Of a stretch of 64,000 nucleotides of DNA, positions 13,401 through 24,740 are shown piece by piece (position 1 is the stretch's first letter; each line of letters starts with the position of its first letter). The DNA is taken from NCBI GenBank assembly GCA_004794785.1, contig SJOL01007671.1, forward strand, positions 153,556 to 217,555. The letters run 5' to 3'. Source of the DNA: Opisthorchis felineus (Eukaryota; Platyhelminthes; Trematoda; Opisthorchiida; Opisthorchiidae). The notes under the pieces were generated by a model. It saw nothing but the letters and a program-made list of their open reading frames with translations, was not told the DNA's origin and did not search any database. Made by a program: the position numbers and the translations under genes.

Positions 13401-16400
13401 GGAGATGCGATTAAGCGGCTGTTGTGAATATTTTTAGTGCATAAAAGTGTCAAATGAAATAATCCGATTAGCTGCAAAAACATTCGATACTGAAATTAAA
13501 ACCCTTTGAAAAAAAGTTGGGAAAAACATGAATTCCTCTATTTAGAGACAATGTCTGCAAGCCATAAGCCTTACTTAGTACGCATCTGCGAGTTAAGTTG
13601 ATGATAACCAGGGATAAATTAGAGTCCTAACGGAAGTTTTGTAATTATACAGCCTCAACTGAATGCCGACATTTGTTAAGGCTATGTGCTATTAAAGGAT
13701 CTTCCGTCATCTAACACTACGTGCAAGCTTTTTCAAAATTGTTTGACAGATTTCATCAGGTTATACTAGAATTCTTTCATAATTGAGAACCAAATCTTGG
13801 GTGTCTACAGAAAAACCAATCCGACAATTTCATTTACATTTACGACACAAACACATTATCGCTTAAATCTCAAGGAACCATCAATTCCATTTGTAAATAT
13901 GTGTTATTGTTCACCTACGTTTGATTCCAGGTAATTCAGATCTAAACAGGGTGATTAGAAATTCGAGGAATGAGCACATACAGTGAGCCCAGACCGAGAC
14001 TGGTGGTTGACTCACCGTGAATTTCAAGCAACGTTTTTAGTGATCAGCGATTAGAACTACACAATCCTGAGCAAACTAGGGAAAGCGATTTGCAATTCAA
14101 AATCCATTTTCCACAGATTTGCTGACTGGTTTTGCATTCAGCACTTTTAGTATATTTCTTCCATCATTAGTATTTTATTGAGTTCAGGATGTTGGTCAAA
14201 ACTTTTGAACTAAACTGATCACGGATCAGGACCTATTTGATGATATTTTCAGGTGTTTCTAACTTGAATCAGCAATGTATTAAGACTGTGATAGCTTGAA
14301 TACGCTTACTTCCCGTTGCTCAGGCAGTCGTCGCTCAGGTAGCCAAGCCTGGCATTCAGCTTGCATTAATATTTTCATCACCATTTGAGCAGACATCTTC
14401 ATTTTACCTTTGAGTGGATGCTACCTCCGAATCTGCCGGCGTTTGTGCGGTTTCTAAGAAACATTTGATGTTCAGTAACATGTTTGGCGATGGAGACGAT
14501 TTTTAACCAGCAATCCTTTGGAAACTGCATAAGCGTAAATGTAACCACTCAACCACACTAATTGCTGACGAAATTCTTGCAAGCTGCTTGCCGAATTCTG
14601 CGAGCTGGTCAAATCTTACCTGAAAAAAACGATAAACCTCGATTTTTCCCCTCTGCTAACAAGGGGTTTCACGGGATAAACATATCCCTTCCCATGGTTG
14701 GTTTCCAGTTGGTTTTATATGCCTGCATTTCATACGCATTGTAATATTTACACATTGTTGCTTAAGTCGCATGGCGTTTACAGGCATTTCAGGAATTTGT
14801 TATTGCCACCGGGTGTGGGAATCTTAATAGATGGAGAAGTTGAGTAGACTTAAGTATTAATCATTTCACGTATGATAGCACCAATCCATATTACTGCTTT
14901 GCTGATAATAATTGTTTTAGATTCCAAAGAAATAGTGCTCGACATTTTACACACAGAAGCACCCTATATGATTCAGTGGTTTGAAAAACGTTATGCCGGT
15001 AAAGATCCCTAAGTGTGTTTTCATGGTCACGAGAAGTTTACGCCAATACAGTGGTTGTAAGTACCTGCATGTGAAACCTTTAAACCAATTAATAAACCAT
15101 ATTAGGGCTGAAGATATCGATCAAGCAGGAAGTCTTTGACGCAGGTGATTCATCATCCTAGTAACATCAACGATGCATCGCGCAGTGTTTCCAGGCACAC
15201 ATGAACCCCTGCGATTTACTTGGAGATTGCATGCTAGTGAAGTTTTGTAAAGGGAATTTCTGAAGAAATCCCAGTCTGTTTCTGCAGACTAGTTGGAGCA
15301 ATCAGCCTTAAGTAGTTCACTTACGTTCTCACAGCTGTGAAAATCCCCTTTTTTCTCAGTAAATTTGAATGTATGTGCACTACAGGCATTCCAAAATTGA
15401 TAACCTGCTGACTGTACAGAGTGAGATAGAAACCAAGTTACGGGAATCCGAAAATGACTGCTTTTGAAAGCATTGGGTGTCGCTTATAATAAATATAAGA
15501 AACACTGCCGGATGGTACGAACAGAACTAATAACGGACAGATACATGACTTTTTTAGATGAAGGTCAAGAAATCCAACATTAATGTCAATTCATCTACAG
15601 ACATTGTTAAATGATACAAACTCACATATTGCATCAAATTTATGCACAACTATATATCCGAAACACTAACAAATTGTTCTGAGAAAATGTTTGTGAATAA
15701 CGGTGTTTTTCAAAAATTCGGTGATTTGGACATACATGTGCGATCTGTTGGGATATCGGGATGATACTTTTAGGGTCAAAAATAAACTCAGAATACAGAA
15801 ACAAAAGATGAATGCTAGAAAACTGCACTTGTTTTTAATTAGTCCCTCAACGTTTTGTAAGCCTTAGCGCATAAAAATGTTTTTAGAAGGATTCTTGAGC
15901 ACCAAAACCTATGTTTGTAACACTTAATCCTTATCGTTAAACAGGAAGTTGAAATTCATGAAAAGACAAAAGCTTTTGGAAATCACATTATCCGTTTTGT
16001 ATTCATGCAGATATATCCTAAAAGTATCAAAAGTGTACTTGGTAAAGCAGGAGGACAAGTAGGCTTTAAGTAATTATATTTGAGAACTTCTTTTAACCAA
16101 AACTACCACGGAAATAATTCAAGCAGTGTGGACAAATTGTTGCGGCTGGCGCATATTTCTTCGATGAATTTAAGTCCCATACGCTTATGAGGTTCAAAAT
16201 TTGTAAATTTGCAAAATTTGCAAAATTTGCAAAATTTCGTCAATTTAACAATTTTGAGAGAAATTGTAACAGCAAAAATCCGGCTCCACAAATTGTTTTT
16301 GTGCGTGTTTTAGAGCCATGCCGAACACGTAAAGTGTTTCTCCGCAATAATTTGATTATTCGGTAATTTTGTTAGCACATTTTAAAGAAAAACATTTCGT

Positions 16401-16817
16401 GGAGGTATTTCTCTCAGGGCGTCTGTTAGATGAACGCAGAATAGTTAGCACTTCTAGGAAGCTGTTAAAAGTGTGACAAAACTACACTACTTCGGCCATC
16501 AGTAGCAGGTCCCACACAAAATTATATTCACTTGCAGTAGTGATCGTATGGCGAAACGTGGAGCATAGATCCTGTCCAAGCATGTGGCTAATAAATGAAT
16601 CTTCAGTCCAAGTCCTCGCTGTTGGCTTTCATTGCTCACAATGCAGTAATACGAATAGTACACTCTATTACAACTATTGAAGAAAAGAGTGGACTATATT
16701 TGTTCTGGGCTTTATACTGAGTAAACTTTGATACTCGGAAATTCAAATTTATTATGCGATACGATAAGGGAAAATTTAGCTGCTAAACAAACCATCCATT
16801 TCTTTTTTATTTAACAG
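10498..16817 (+). other. Receptor intron (6.3 kb, phase 0)
   Basis: Begins GTAAGC and ends TTTTATTTAACAG after a pyrimidine-rich tract. It separates residues L184 and V185, at the start of TM5. I found no nested gene or intact mobile element inside it. The only structured sequence is a short 9-base tandem repeat at 16200-16243. Open frames inside (for example near 10.7, 11.8 and 12.8 kb) are short and unrecognisable. Confidence 0.9.
16200..16243. repeat. 9-base tandem repeat
   Basis: Three exact copies of TTTGCAAAA (16208-16234), flanked by one variant copy on each side (TTTGTAAA and TTTCGTCAA). It lies inside the receptor intron about 575 bases before exon 2. On the minus strand it reads as a KFC repeat, which is an accident of the unit and not a protein. 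Confidence 0.85.
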
Positions 16818-17462
16818 GTGTTTACAGTTATAACTTTCGTCCTCCAGCTCGTCGTTCCATGTCTGAACATTTCGTTGTGTTACTATCGCGTAAGTTGTGT
16901 TCTTCGGGCAAGATGCACTGCAAAAATTGGTCTGAGATTAAACAGCCGCGAGAAGGAGGAAGCTGAAGTTCATCGAACTCGTCGGACCAACAAGATGCTT
17001 ATTGCTATGGTGGTGGTGTTGGTCATTTGCTGGATCCCACTACATTCGCTCTGGATAATTGTAGACGTGCTGGGCCCCGAGTTGCAAGACAATTCATACT
17101 TTGAAAGCGCTTTTATGACATGTCACATGATAGCCATGAGCTCCACAGTCTATAATCCGTTCTTCTACGCTTGGCTGAATAACAACTTCAGAAACGAATT
17201 TAAGTCGTTCATGAGATGTCGCTCACCCAAAAGAAGACGATCTACAAGCAGGGTGAACAACGACGCCCCTGGTGTTGTGCATACATATGTACCGACGAAG
17301 GTTGTGGTTTTTGATCAGGAGTTGGAAACGACTTCTCCAAGACCGATTCAGAAGCTTACGGTGGAAGAAGGAGACGGCGGTGTTTGGCGTGGACCTCTAT
17401 CCAGTGGGTCTACGGAAAACGTTTATTTGTGCGAAAAACAAACAACTAAATGTGATGAATAA
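16818..17462 (+). CDS. Neuropeptide Y/F-like G-protein-coupled receptor, exon 2
   Basis: Second and last coding exon (214 codons plus TAA), starting in phase 0 after a strong acceptor and completing a 398-residue receptor, normal for the family. Seen: TM5 is about 181-207 with P198. Intracellular loop 3 is short, basic and charged (about 208-241). TM6 is about 242-266 with CWIP (C255-P258). TM7 is about 279-303 with NPFFY (N297-Y301, the NPxxY motif), followed by an amphipathic helix 8 and C318 as a possible palmitoylation site. A basic cluster (322-325) and a serine/threonine-bearing tail of about 75 residues follow. Every class A signature is intact and the frame is unbroken, so the gene looks functional. 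The HRTRRTNKMLIAM run leading into TM6 is typical of NPY/NPF-type receptors. Subtype and ligand remain inference. Confidence 0.95.
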   Translation: MFTVITFVLQLVVPCLNISLCYYRVSCVLRARCTAKIGLRLNSREKEEAEVHRTRRTNKMLIAMVVVLVICWIPLHSLWIIVDVLGPELQDNSYFESAFMTCHMIAMSSTVYNPFFYAWLNNNFRNEFKSFMRCRSPKRRRSTSRVNNDAPGVVHTYVPTKVVVFDQELETTSPRPIQKLTVEEGDGGVWRGPLSSGSTENVYLCEKQTTKCDE

Positions 17463-18501
17463 TGCCAGATTTATTGGATTGTCCGTTACATGAAATTTTA
17501 TGCCGGTGACAACGCAAAACTTTCCGGTTTTGTCCTTCCGCACAAAATGTTTTTGATGTTATGTGATCCATTCAAGGGTGTTGTTTGTTTTTGGTTTGTC
17601 AATTTTCTTACCCATAACCTTCGCTGAGTTAAAGACCTTCAGTACTCATCTTACATGTCATTCTTCCGAAAATGTGCCTGTTATGTCTGTGAGAACCGGT
17701 GCTTTCGGATGGAATTCCAACTGAAAAAACAAGTTGGGAAACGATCTAAATCATGCCAATTCACCATTATTTCTACTCGTTTTGCAGTTTCTTCAATCGA
17801 TTTACTCTTATGATCTAATTGATTTATATTCATACGATCCTTGTACTACTTAGTCCTGAGTGCACATTGAGAACATGTTCTGAGTAGTGACGTACACGTT
17901 GTGATGTGGAACGAAAAAATTGGGATGTCGCATTCTATTCACCACCCAGAGTTGCGATACCAGATGCACGTTTTGAAAAATGTACGCCTTCGAGATTCAT
18001 TAACAAAATCTTGCTCATGTGTACAAAACTAGCTTATAAAAATTGCTAGTGCACATTCAGGGTTTTTGTGTTAATGTGGATTCAATGTGTTCAAGACCTA
18101 AGGGTTTGTTTGTATAATACAGTTAGTTGATATAAATTCAACACGCTTGTTACTAAGGGATATTAGCTTATCAGCGTTGCCTGCGCAAAACGCACAGCGA
18201 CATAAAATCAGCGCGGCTGGTATAAAACCTGCAATAATGTGTGAAATTTGGGAAAAAACGACAAAAGAACGACGCGATATTCAAATGGTTGTTTGGACAT
18301 AAATAATCTGATGACACCAAGTGGAGAAGGTCATCCAGTAATTGGGTACGGTTTATGAGTTCCGGACGTAACTCACTACAACCATAAAATATATCCTGAC
18401 AAATATTTTGCAATTCAATGCATTTTAGTTACGTCTAACCCTGCTGACTCAGTATGCTTCCAGATGTAAAGTCTACATTGTATCAGTACGGATTAAGACC
18501 A

Positions 18502-18507
18502 AATAAA
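18502..18507 (+). other. Possible polyadenylation signal of the receptor gene
   Basis: This is the first AATAAA that I see downstream of the receptor stop, about 1.04 kb after it. Position and strand fit, but such hexamers are common by chance in A+T-rich DNA. Confidence 0.2.
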
Positions 18508-19715
18508 TCGGGTAAAGATTCTTGGCTTTCTTGTAATGGACAATTGGTTTGCTCAGTGGCATTGTTAGTCCGTGAGGTATCCTACCCTACAAGCGGCTAG
18601 GGTCATTCACAGAATACGGCTGAGAAATCCACTGCGGCGGCGTAGCAGGAGAATGAAGTCAGCCTCCTGTTGTGGCGCTACCTTGAGAAGTTTCCACTCT
18701 TTGATGTATATTGTTTTATACGTGGTGAATATTCATGCGCAGGATTATCTGCATTTAAAGTAAACCGACTGCCATCAACCAAATGCACTTTAGAAGTGAA
18801 ACACAACTTTAAATTTTAGGGTGCACTCGCCACATGAAGGCAAGCCAAATATTGTACATAGTTTATCCTTGCATTACTACTCCATTATTTATTTCCAGGT
18901 GCTTTGCTGGGACGTCGCCGATATTGATAAAGTTTTTTGCGAACTTGTCCGAATTTTTGGGAGACTTGCCAACATATCTGCCTAGTATCGTGACCGCCAC
19001 GATGGGATTTATTGCCAGTGACTGACTACTGTGAACAGTGTTATTGTGCGGACATGTGCAAACTAGTACCGGGTACAACAGTCTTTGTTTTTCCATCAAA
19101 CTAACGTTTTTACTCAAAGACGAGAGACTCATGGAAGGTTACAAGTCTAAATAGGCACGCGTTTTTGACACAAAAAATTTGACTGTTTTCCGACAATAGC
19201 GAGTTTGTTGTAGAAGGTATACTTTTGGCTTCCCGCTCGGCACCGGTACATCAGATTAGAAGAGTCTTACAGTAAGCAGATGCTTTTGACGCGGATCCAC
19301 TTTGAAGGTTAACCGTTTGCTAGCCTTTGCAAGCCGCAAGTTTGGGATAAATTACTCTCACAGAATAGTACTTATGCATCAAACGGACTTTAAGCGGAGT
19401 TTATTTTGCTTTCAGAAAAAGAAATACCCCGGGGACTAGCCCATCAACAGATAGCGCTGCATTATTGAAATCGTCTGTCATATAATACCCGGTTGTAATG
19501 TAGTGCAAGAACGTAGAAAATTTTCAGAAAAGTTTTTGCCTTCTTTAAAAAACAGCCAAGGCGTTCCCCACTCATATGGCTTTTTTATACCTACTGGCAT
19601 ATATACTCAAACATGTTTCTTATGCCAGGCTAACGGCACTTGCAAATGCTTTCTCACCAATCGAGTTGACATCGTCAGTTCGGGGCTGAGTGGGCCACTC
19701 AACCTAATCCAACTG

Positions 19716-19748
19716 TCAAGCTCGGTGAACAGACCAACAACCATATGA
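19716..19748 (+). repeat. Dispersed repeat fragment, copy A
   Basis: A 33-base segment centred on GAACAGACCAACA matches a segment at 60251-60283 at about 27 of 33 positions, in the same orientation and without a gap. Weaker similarity may extend upstream. It suggests two old copies of one interspersed repeat. Confidence 0.4.
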
Positions 19749-22700
19749 TCCATATCCTAAAATCCATAACGTTTATGCCTTCAGGAAAATCTTTCGACAA
19801 TAGAGCAAGGACACCACGTCGAAATACCTGTCAGGAGTGCATTAACTACCCATGAGGCTATTACGCTTGAGGCAGTTTGTGGACAAACGATGTTTAATTT
19901 AATGAAAACCTGTAATGCTCTGTAATATGGCAAACTTTGGAGCTTCTTATAAGGATATCAGAGAATTATATCAAATATCTTCTGCAAACGGGCACGCAAT
20001 TACAATGTCGGCGCAGAGAAACTGCACTAATACTAATAATACTATAGATTTGCGATTATTTGTATAACATATGAAATCCAGTTGATTGTCACTTTTAGGA
20101 AGATGTCACGTACAAAATAAATAAAAATATCATAGATCTTAACAGAGAGTGCATTCAACAGAACTGAGTGGTGTATATATTGCTAATTTTTCAGCACCAG
20201 CCAACACACACAGATCTAGTGGCTTCAGACATTTTGGAATAAAGCAACAAAATAGATGATAATCCGTGCTTTGATGAGCTTTCCCTGGTTACCTGGTGTT
20301 TACTAATTTGCTTCGGGAAGTTTACTCAAGAAAGACTTTCAGAGTTTGCCGATTATGTTTATAAAACAAGATTAGAAACAAAATTGAGCTGATGGACAGC
20401 CACGGCTTTAAGTAGGTGTCATGTGAAAAGCACCAAGGCACTTAACCAAGCTTACTGAAACTCTCTAGAGGCGCACACACACAAAGGCATCAATTACTGA
20501 TGATAAAGACGTTCCTAATGGTTTTCCCATAATTGAGGAATCTAGGCAATAAGCCCCTTTAATAATGTGGGAAAAAAGATTCCAGTGTGCTGTAGGAATC
20601 ACTTGAACAATTCAGGTTTGCTCGTGGAAGTGTACTTCCCCGCTAATTTGTGCGGGTTACAGTTTCGCGCGAAATTGCTCAAATTCTCCACCACACATCA
20701 AAAACTGTAATTTTTACACCACATTCTCGATTTTTCCGTGTATCTCGTTGAAAAAATAATGTGGCCTTTGAAAACACAAGTGCGACAGTGTGAAACACCC
20801 AAGACAATATTTTTTGGGCTTCATTCACCATAAAGTTAGCATCATCTCTGTCGAACAAGAAAACTTTTAAAGCACTAGACTGTTTTCTCTGGTGTCCGCA
20901 TTATGAACACGTTGCTGGATTGTGGCTGAGTCACATGACTGTTAGTGAAAGTGTATTTGCAGCAATATTCTAAACCTGAACGGCAGAATGTTTAAAAATG
21001 GATTGTATTGAAATAGCAATCCGACACTATTGGTGAATATGGACTAGAAGGTGGTGGACGGTAGGCTTATCCTAAATTTGGACGTAACTGACTCGGCAAT
21101 CTCAATCTGTAAAACGTCCGCTTAATGCCCTTGTATCACACGGCTTAACATCGATGTATTTGGGGGTACACTACTTTCTTCACAAGGTCTTGATTAAGAA
21201 ACACGGCAAATTATCACTAAACGGTGCACCAAACCTTTACCTTGACGTCTGCGGAGTTGATTGGTTAAAGTTTTTGTTTCCAAGATAATCCAGCTTATTT
21301 AGAATTCTTCACACACAGAAGAAATGAGAACCGAAATTTGACAGAAATTTCAACGTAATGAGGATTTTCAGTGCGGTATCTCATACTACCTTACAAATAA
21401 ATTATCACACTCCATTTTTTACACCCTGAAACCGCATCGCAAATCCTGTGTTCGTTTATTTCTCTTTAACTTTGGGAAGAACATGTAATTGACTGTCAAA
21501 GATCATTTAACGACTATGGCTGCATTAGTTTAAACCTTAGTTATAATTTTTCGGTTCTCCGTGACCGTAAAACGGATCACTAAGGACTTTGGTGATAACC
21601 ATTTGATGGAATATGAAAAGGTTCTTTCCAATTAGTGGTTTACCTGCACACATTTTTGGGATGGCCTTATAATTAGACTTATACATGCGGAATACCAGTC
21701 ATTAACTTGTACGCTTATTTCACTTTGGCGTACGAGGCCGGATGGTGTGTTATCTGTCAATCCAAAATTGGGGACAGTGAAATATGCCCACTCATCCTGG
21801 TTGATAGACATATAGTTTGCTTATAGGCAAACAATCTGCGGAAGTCGATGAGCTGACGGTGTCCCCAGTACATGGAAAATAATTAGGTTATTTCGGAGAA
21901 AAATAATTGTTGCTGTGGCTGTACCTACTTGCAGTTCCTCGAATGTACGATTGAAGTTCTGCAAAAGGCTGAAGTTGAAGACGGAAGAAGTGAAGCAGTA
22001 TACGAATTAGGCTGTCATAAATATCACCAGGGAAGTCCAAATGTGCCAAAGTCACTAATAAAGTTGGACAGTAAACGGATGAATCAATACGTGTTCTTTA
22101 GTTAGGACGTAATAAATAAAATCCAATATTATCAACATATTCAAGGTCAATATCGTCATCATTGGAACAACGTTTAATATTAACAACTGAGCGTTACCTA
22201 ACAATATTAACGTTCGCTGCATTTTCGTATAAATAAACGATTATTTTTGGAAGGTTAAACAGCACATTCTGCAAAGTGCAACGTCCAAGCAATACCAGTG
22301 TCATCGTCGGGAGGTTAGAACTGGATTCCGACAAGAATTTTCACGGTTACTGCTTTCACGGTACCATAAGCCCTGCCATTGTGAGTTGAACAAGATCAGG
22401 CTTTAATTATTGCTATCGCACACAATCTGTTATTGTTTCCAAAAGGGAGAATCAAACACGAGTTTCATGAAAATTTTTAGGGAATTTTGCGACAGTTTGT
22501 GTAGATAAGTATGGTTTCTGCTGATAATTATACTTCACTGTTTGGTACTGAAATAAAACGAATCCAGTAACAACAAACCTATTTTTTGTCAAACAAAAAA
22601 GTTTACTTATCTCTTTCTTGAACATATAACAGTTTTGCTATGGCGATGGTTGACAAACTGCACGGACCTTCCCAAAATATTTCGTCCGAGAAAATATCCA

Positions 22701-22820
22701 GGTGGCCTTTAAAGGAAAGACTATGAACAGACTTTTGAGTGGTAGTCTATTTAAAGGTGATGTCTCTCGATAATCAAAATTTCTGGTAGTTCTGAACTGT
22801 ATCTTATAAATATATATATA

Positions 22821-23677
22821 NNNNNNNNNNNNNNNNNNNNNNNNNNNNNNNNNNNNNNNNNNNNNNNNNNNNNNNNNNNNNNNNNNNNNNNNNNNNNNNN
22901 NNNNNNNNNNNNNNNNNNNNNNNNNNNNNNNNNNNNNNNNNNNNNNNNNNNNNNNNNNNNNNNNNNNNNNNNNNNNNNNNNNNNNNNNNNNNNNNNNNNN
23001 NNNNNNNNNNNNNNNNNNNNNNNNNNNNNNNNNNNNNNNNNNNNNNNNNNNNNNNNNNNNNNNNNNNNNNNNNNNNNNNNNNNNNNNNNNNNNNNNNNNN
23101 NNNNNNNNNNNNNNNNNNNNNNNNNNNNNNNNNNNNNNNNNNNNNNNNNNNNNNNNNNNNNNNNNNNNNNNNNNNNNNNNNNNNNNNNNNNNNNNNNNNN
23201 NNNNNNNNNNNNNNNNNNNNNNNNNNNNNNNNNNNNNNNNNNNNNNNNNNNNNNNNNNNNNNNNNNNNNNNNNNNNNNNNNNNNNNNNNNNNNNNNNNNN
23301 NNNNNNNNNNNNNNNNNNNNNNNNNNNNNNNNNNNNNNNNNNNNNNNNNNNNNNNNNNNNNNNNNNNNNNNNNNNNNNNNNNNNNNNNNNNNNNNNNNNN
23401 NNNNNNNNNNNNNNNNNNNNNNNNNNNNNNNNNNNNNNNNNNNNNNNNNNNNNNNNNNNNNNNNNNNNNNNNNNNNNNNNNNNNNNNNNNNNNNNNNNNN
23501 NNNNNNNNNNNNNNNNNNNNNNNNNNNNNNNNNNNNNNNNNNNNNNNNNNNNNNNNNNNNNNNNNNNNNNNNNNNNNNNNNNNNNNNNNNNNNNNNNNNN
23601 NNNNNNNNNNNNNNNNNNNNNNNNNNNNNNNNNNNNNNNNNNNNNNNNNNNNNNNNNNNNNNNNNNNNNNNNNNNNN
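22821..23677. other. Assembly gap (run of N)
   Basis: 857 undetermined bases. The left edge is TATAAATATATATATA, so an unresolved simple repeat is a likely cause. The minus-strand frame that seems to run through it is an artefact of translating N. Confidence 1.
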
Positions 23678-24377
23678 CGTGCTTGAGCTAAAGAATGCAG
23701 GGCAGATGGAAGGCAGTGAAAATATATAGTCTTGCGCATACCGCCGTCTTTATAAAGGTTTAGTTAGGGCAATGAAAGAAATTCACGAGGCGGTAGACGC
23801 GATGTCTGCGACTTCCTCAAGGTATCCGGACAGGTCAAAACGCCATAAAAACTGAAGAGGTTATAGCTATGTGAAAGGCTCGTATCTCCGTATTGCTCAA
23901 TCGCTTACCGAAATTCGCATATCCGCTGAATTAAATTCTGCACAGTACTGGGAATGACTTGGTGGATTTGCCTTCAACGTTTGAAGAACTACAAATGATG
24001 CTTTTGCAGGTGCAAGGGTAGGGATGTCTCTGGAAATGATGTATTACCAGCACATGCATTTAAAATGGTAAACAAAGGCCACAATACAGACATCTCCAAC
24101 TAATCGGCTTTATAATGGAAATTATTGATGTTCCACATGAGAGCTAGAATGTCGAAATGTCCCCTTATTCCAAAAGAACGAAAGCAGAAAGATAGCGAAT
24201 TTTTTCTTGTTTTGCAAAGTAGGCAAAATTCCGGCTGATATTTTGATGGATTTTCCAAACGCAGACAATATGCGTTTCCGGGAGACATATTGGCTTCTGG
24301 AGGAAAAAAGATCAACTGAGTTTCAACTATTTTGTTAATCACATGCACGCTACATGGTGCAGAAGTAGCGAACCACT
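23678..24377. other. Flank between gap and reverse-transcriptase remnant
   Basis: No recognisable gene. It may contain the more decayed N-terminal part of the retrotransposon that follows, but I could not match it to the expected reverse-transcriptase blocks with confidence. Confidence 0.4.
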
Positions 24378-24740
24378 AATTATCTTATCGTTGACTTTCC
24401 AGAAGCCTTTGATTCGGTAAACAGAAAAGCGTCGGGTTGTTATCTAGGGGGTGTACTGGTGAAATATTTTGCCAATATTGTCAAGTATGAAAGCCACCAC
24501 TCTGGCTTATGAAGTTACATCCTTCAACTTCAACACAGATGAGGCGAAACAAGGCCAGGTTATCTCCATTGTGTCTAAATACTGCAGGCTCAGATGAATT
24601 AACCGATTGTTGATCAAGAGGTGGTTGCTGTGTTCACACAGTTTGACTACTGGCTTGCGAAATTTTCTTGACCAGGGGAGGAGGCATGGTTTACACGGTC
24701 AAAGAAGACCGGAATAGTGACATATACGCCGATTTCACTA
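24378..24740 (+). mobile_element. Decayed LINE reverse-transcriptase fragment (catalytic core)
   Basis: Three conserved blocks of non-LTR reverse transcriptase occur in order. (1) 24378-24431 reads NYLIVDFPEAFDSVNRKA, matching the F-x-D-x-x-x-AFDSV-x-R block with its first catalytic aspartate. It continues in frame through GVLVKYFANIVK. (2) After a stop and frame change, 24509-24610 contains a stretch ending RLSPLCLNTAGSDEL, matching the GVRQGC-LSP-LFN-AID block. (3) About 50 residues later, 24716-24742 reads SDIYADFTN, in the place and spacing expected for the catalytic YADD box, with the second aspartate replaced. Frameshifts and stops show that it is dead. The style matches LINE elements common in flatworm genomes; the clade is uncertain. 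Confidence 0.7.

Larger units (their letters stand above)
17463..22820. other. Receptor 3' flank and gene-free DNA
   Basis: Starts with the presumed 3' untranslated region. No AATAAA occurs in roughly the first kilobase after the stop. No further reading frame has recognisable content. A dispersed repeat fragment lies at 19716-19748. The stretch ends in an AT run (22805-22820) that abuts the assembly gap. Confidence 0.5.

Noticed and set aside
22804..23739. Minus-strand frame of 311 codons
   Set aside because: Almost entirely composed of N from the assembly gap; only the two short ends are real sequence.
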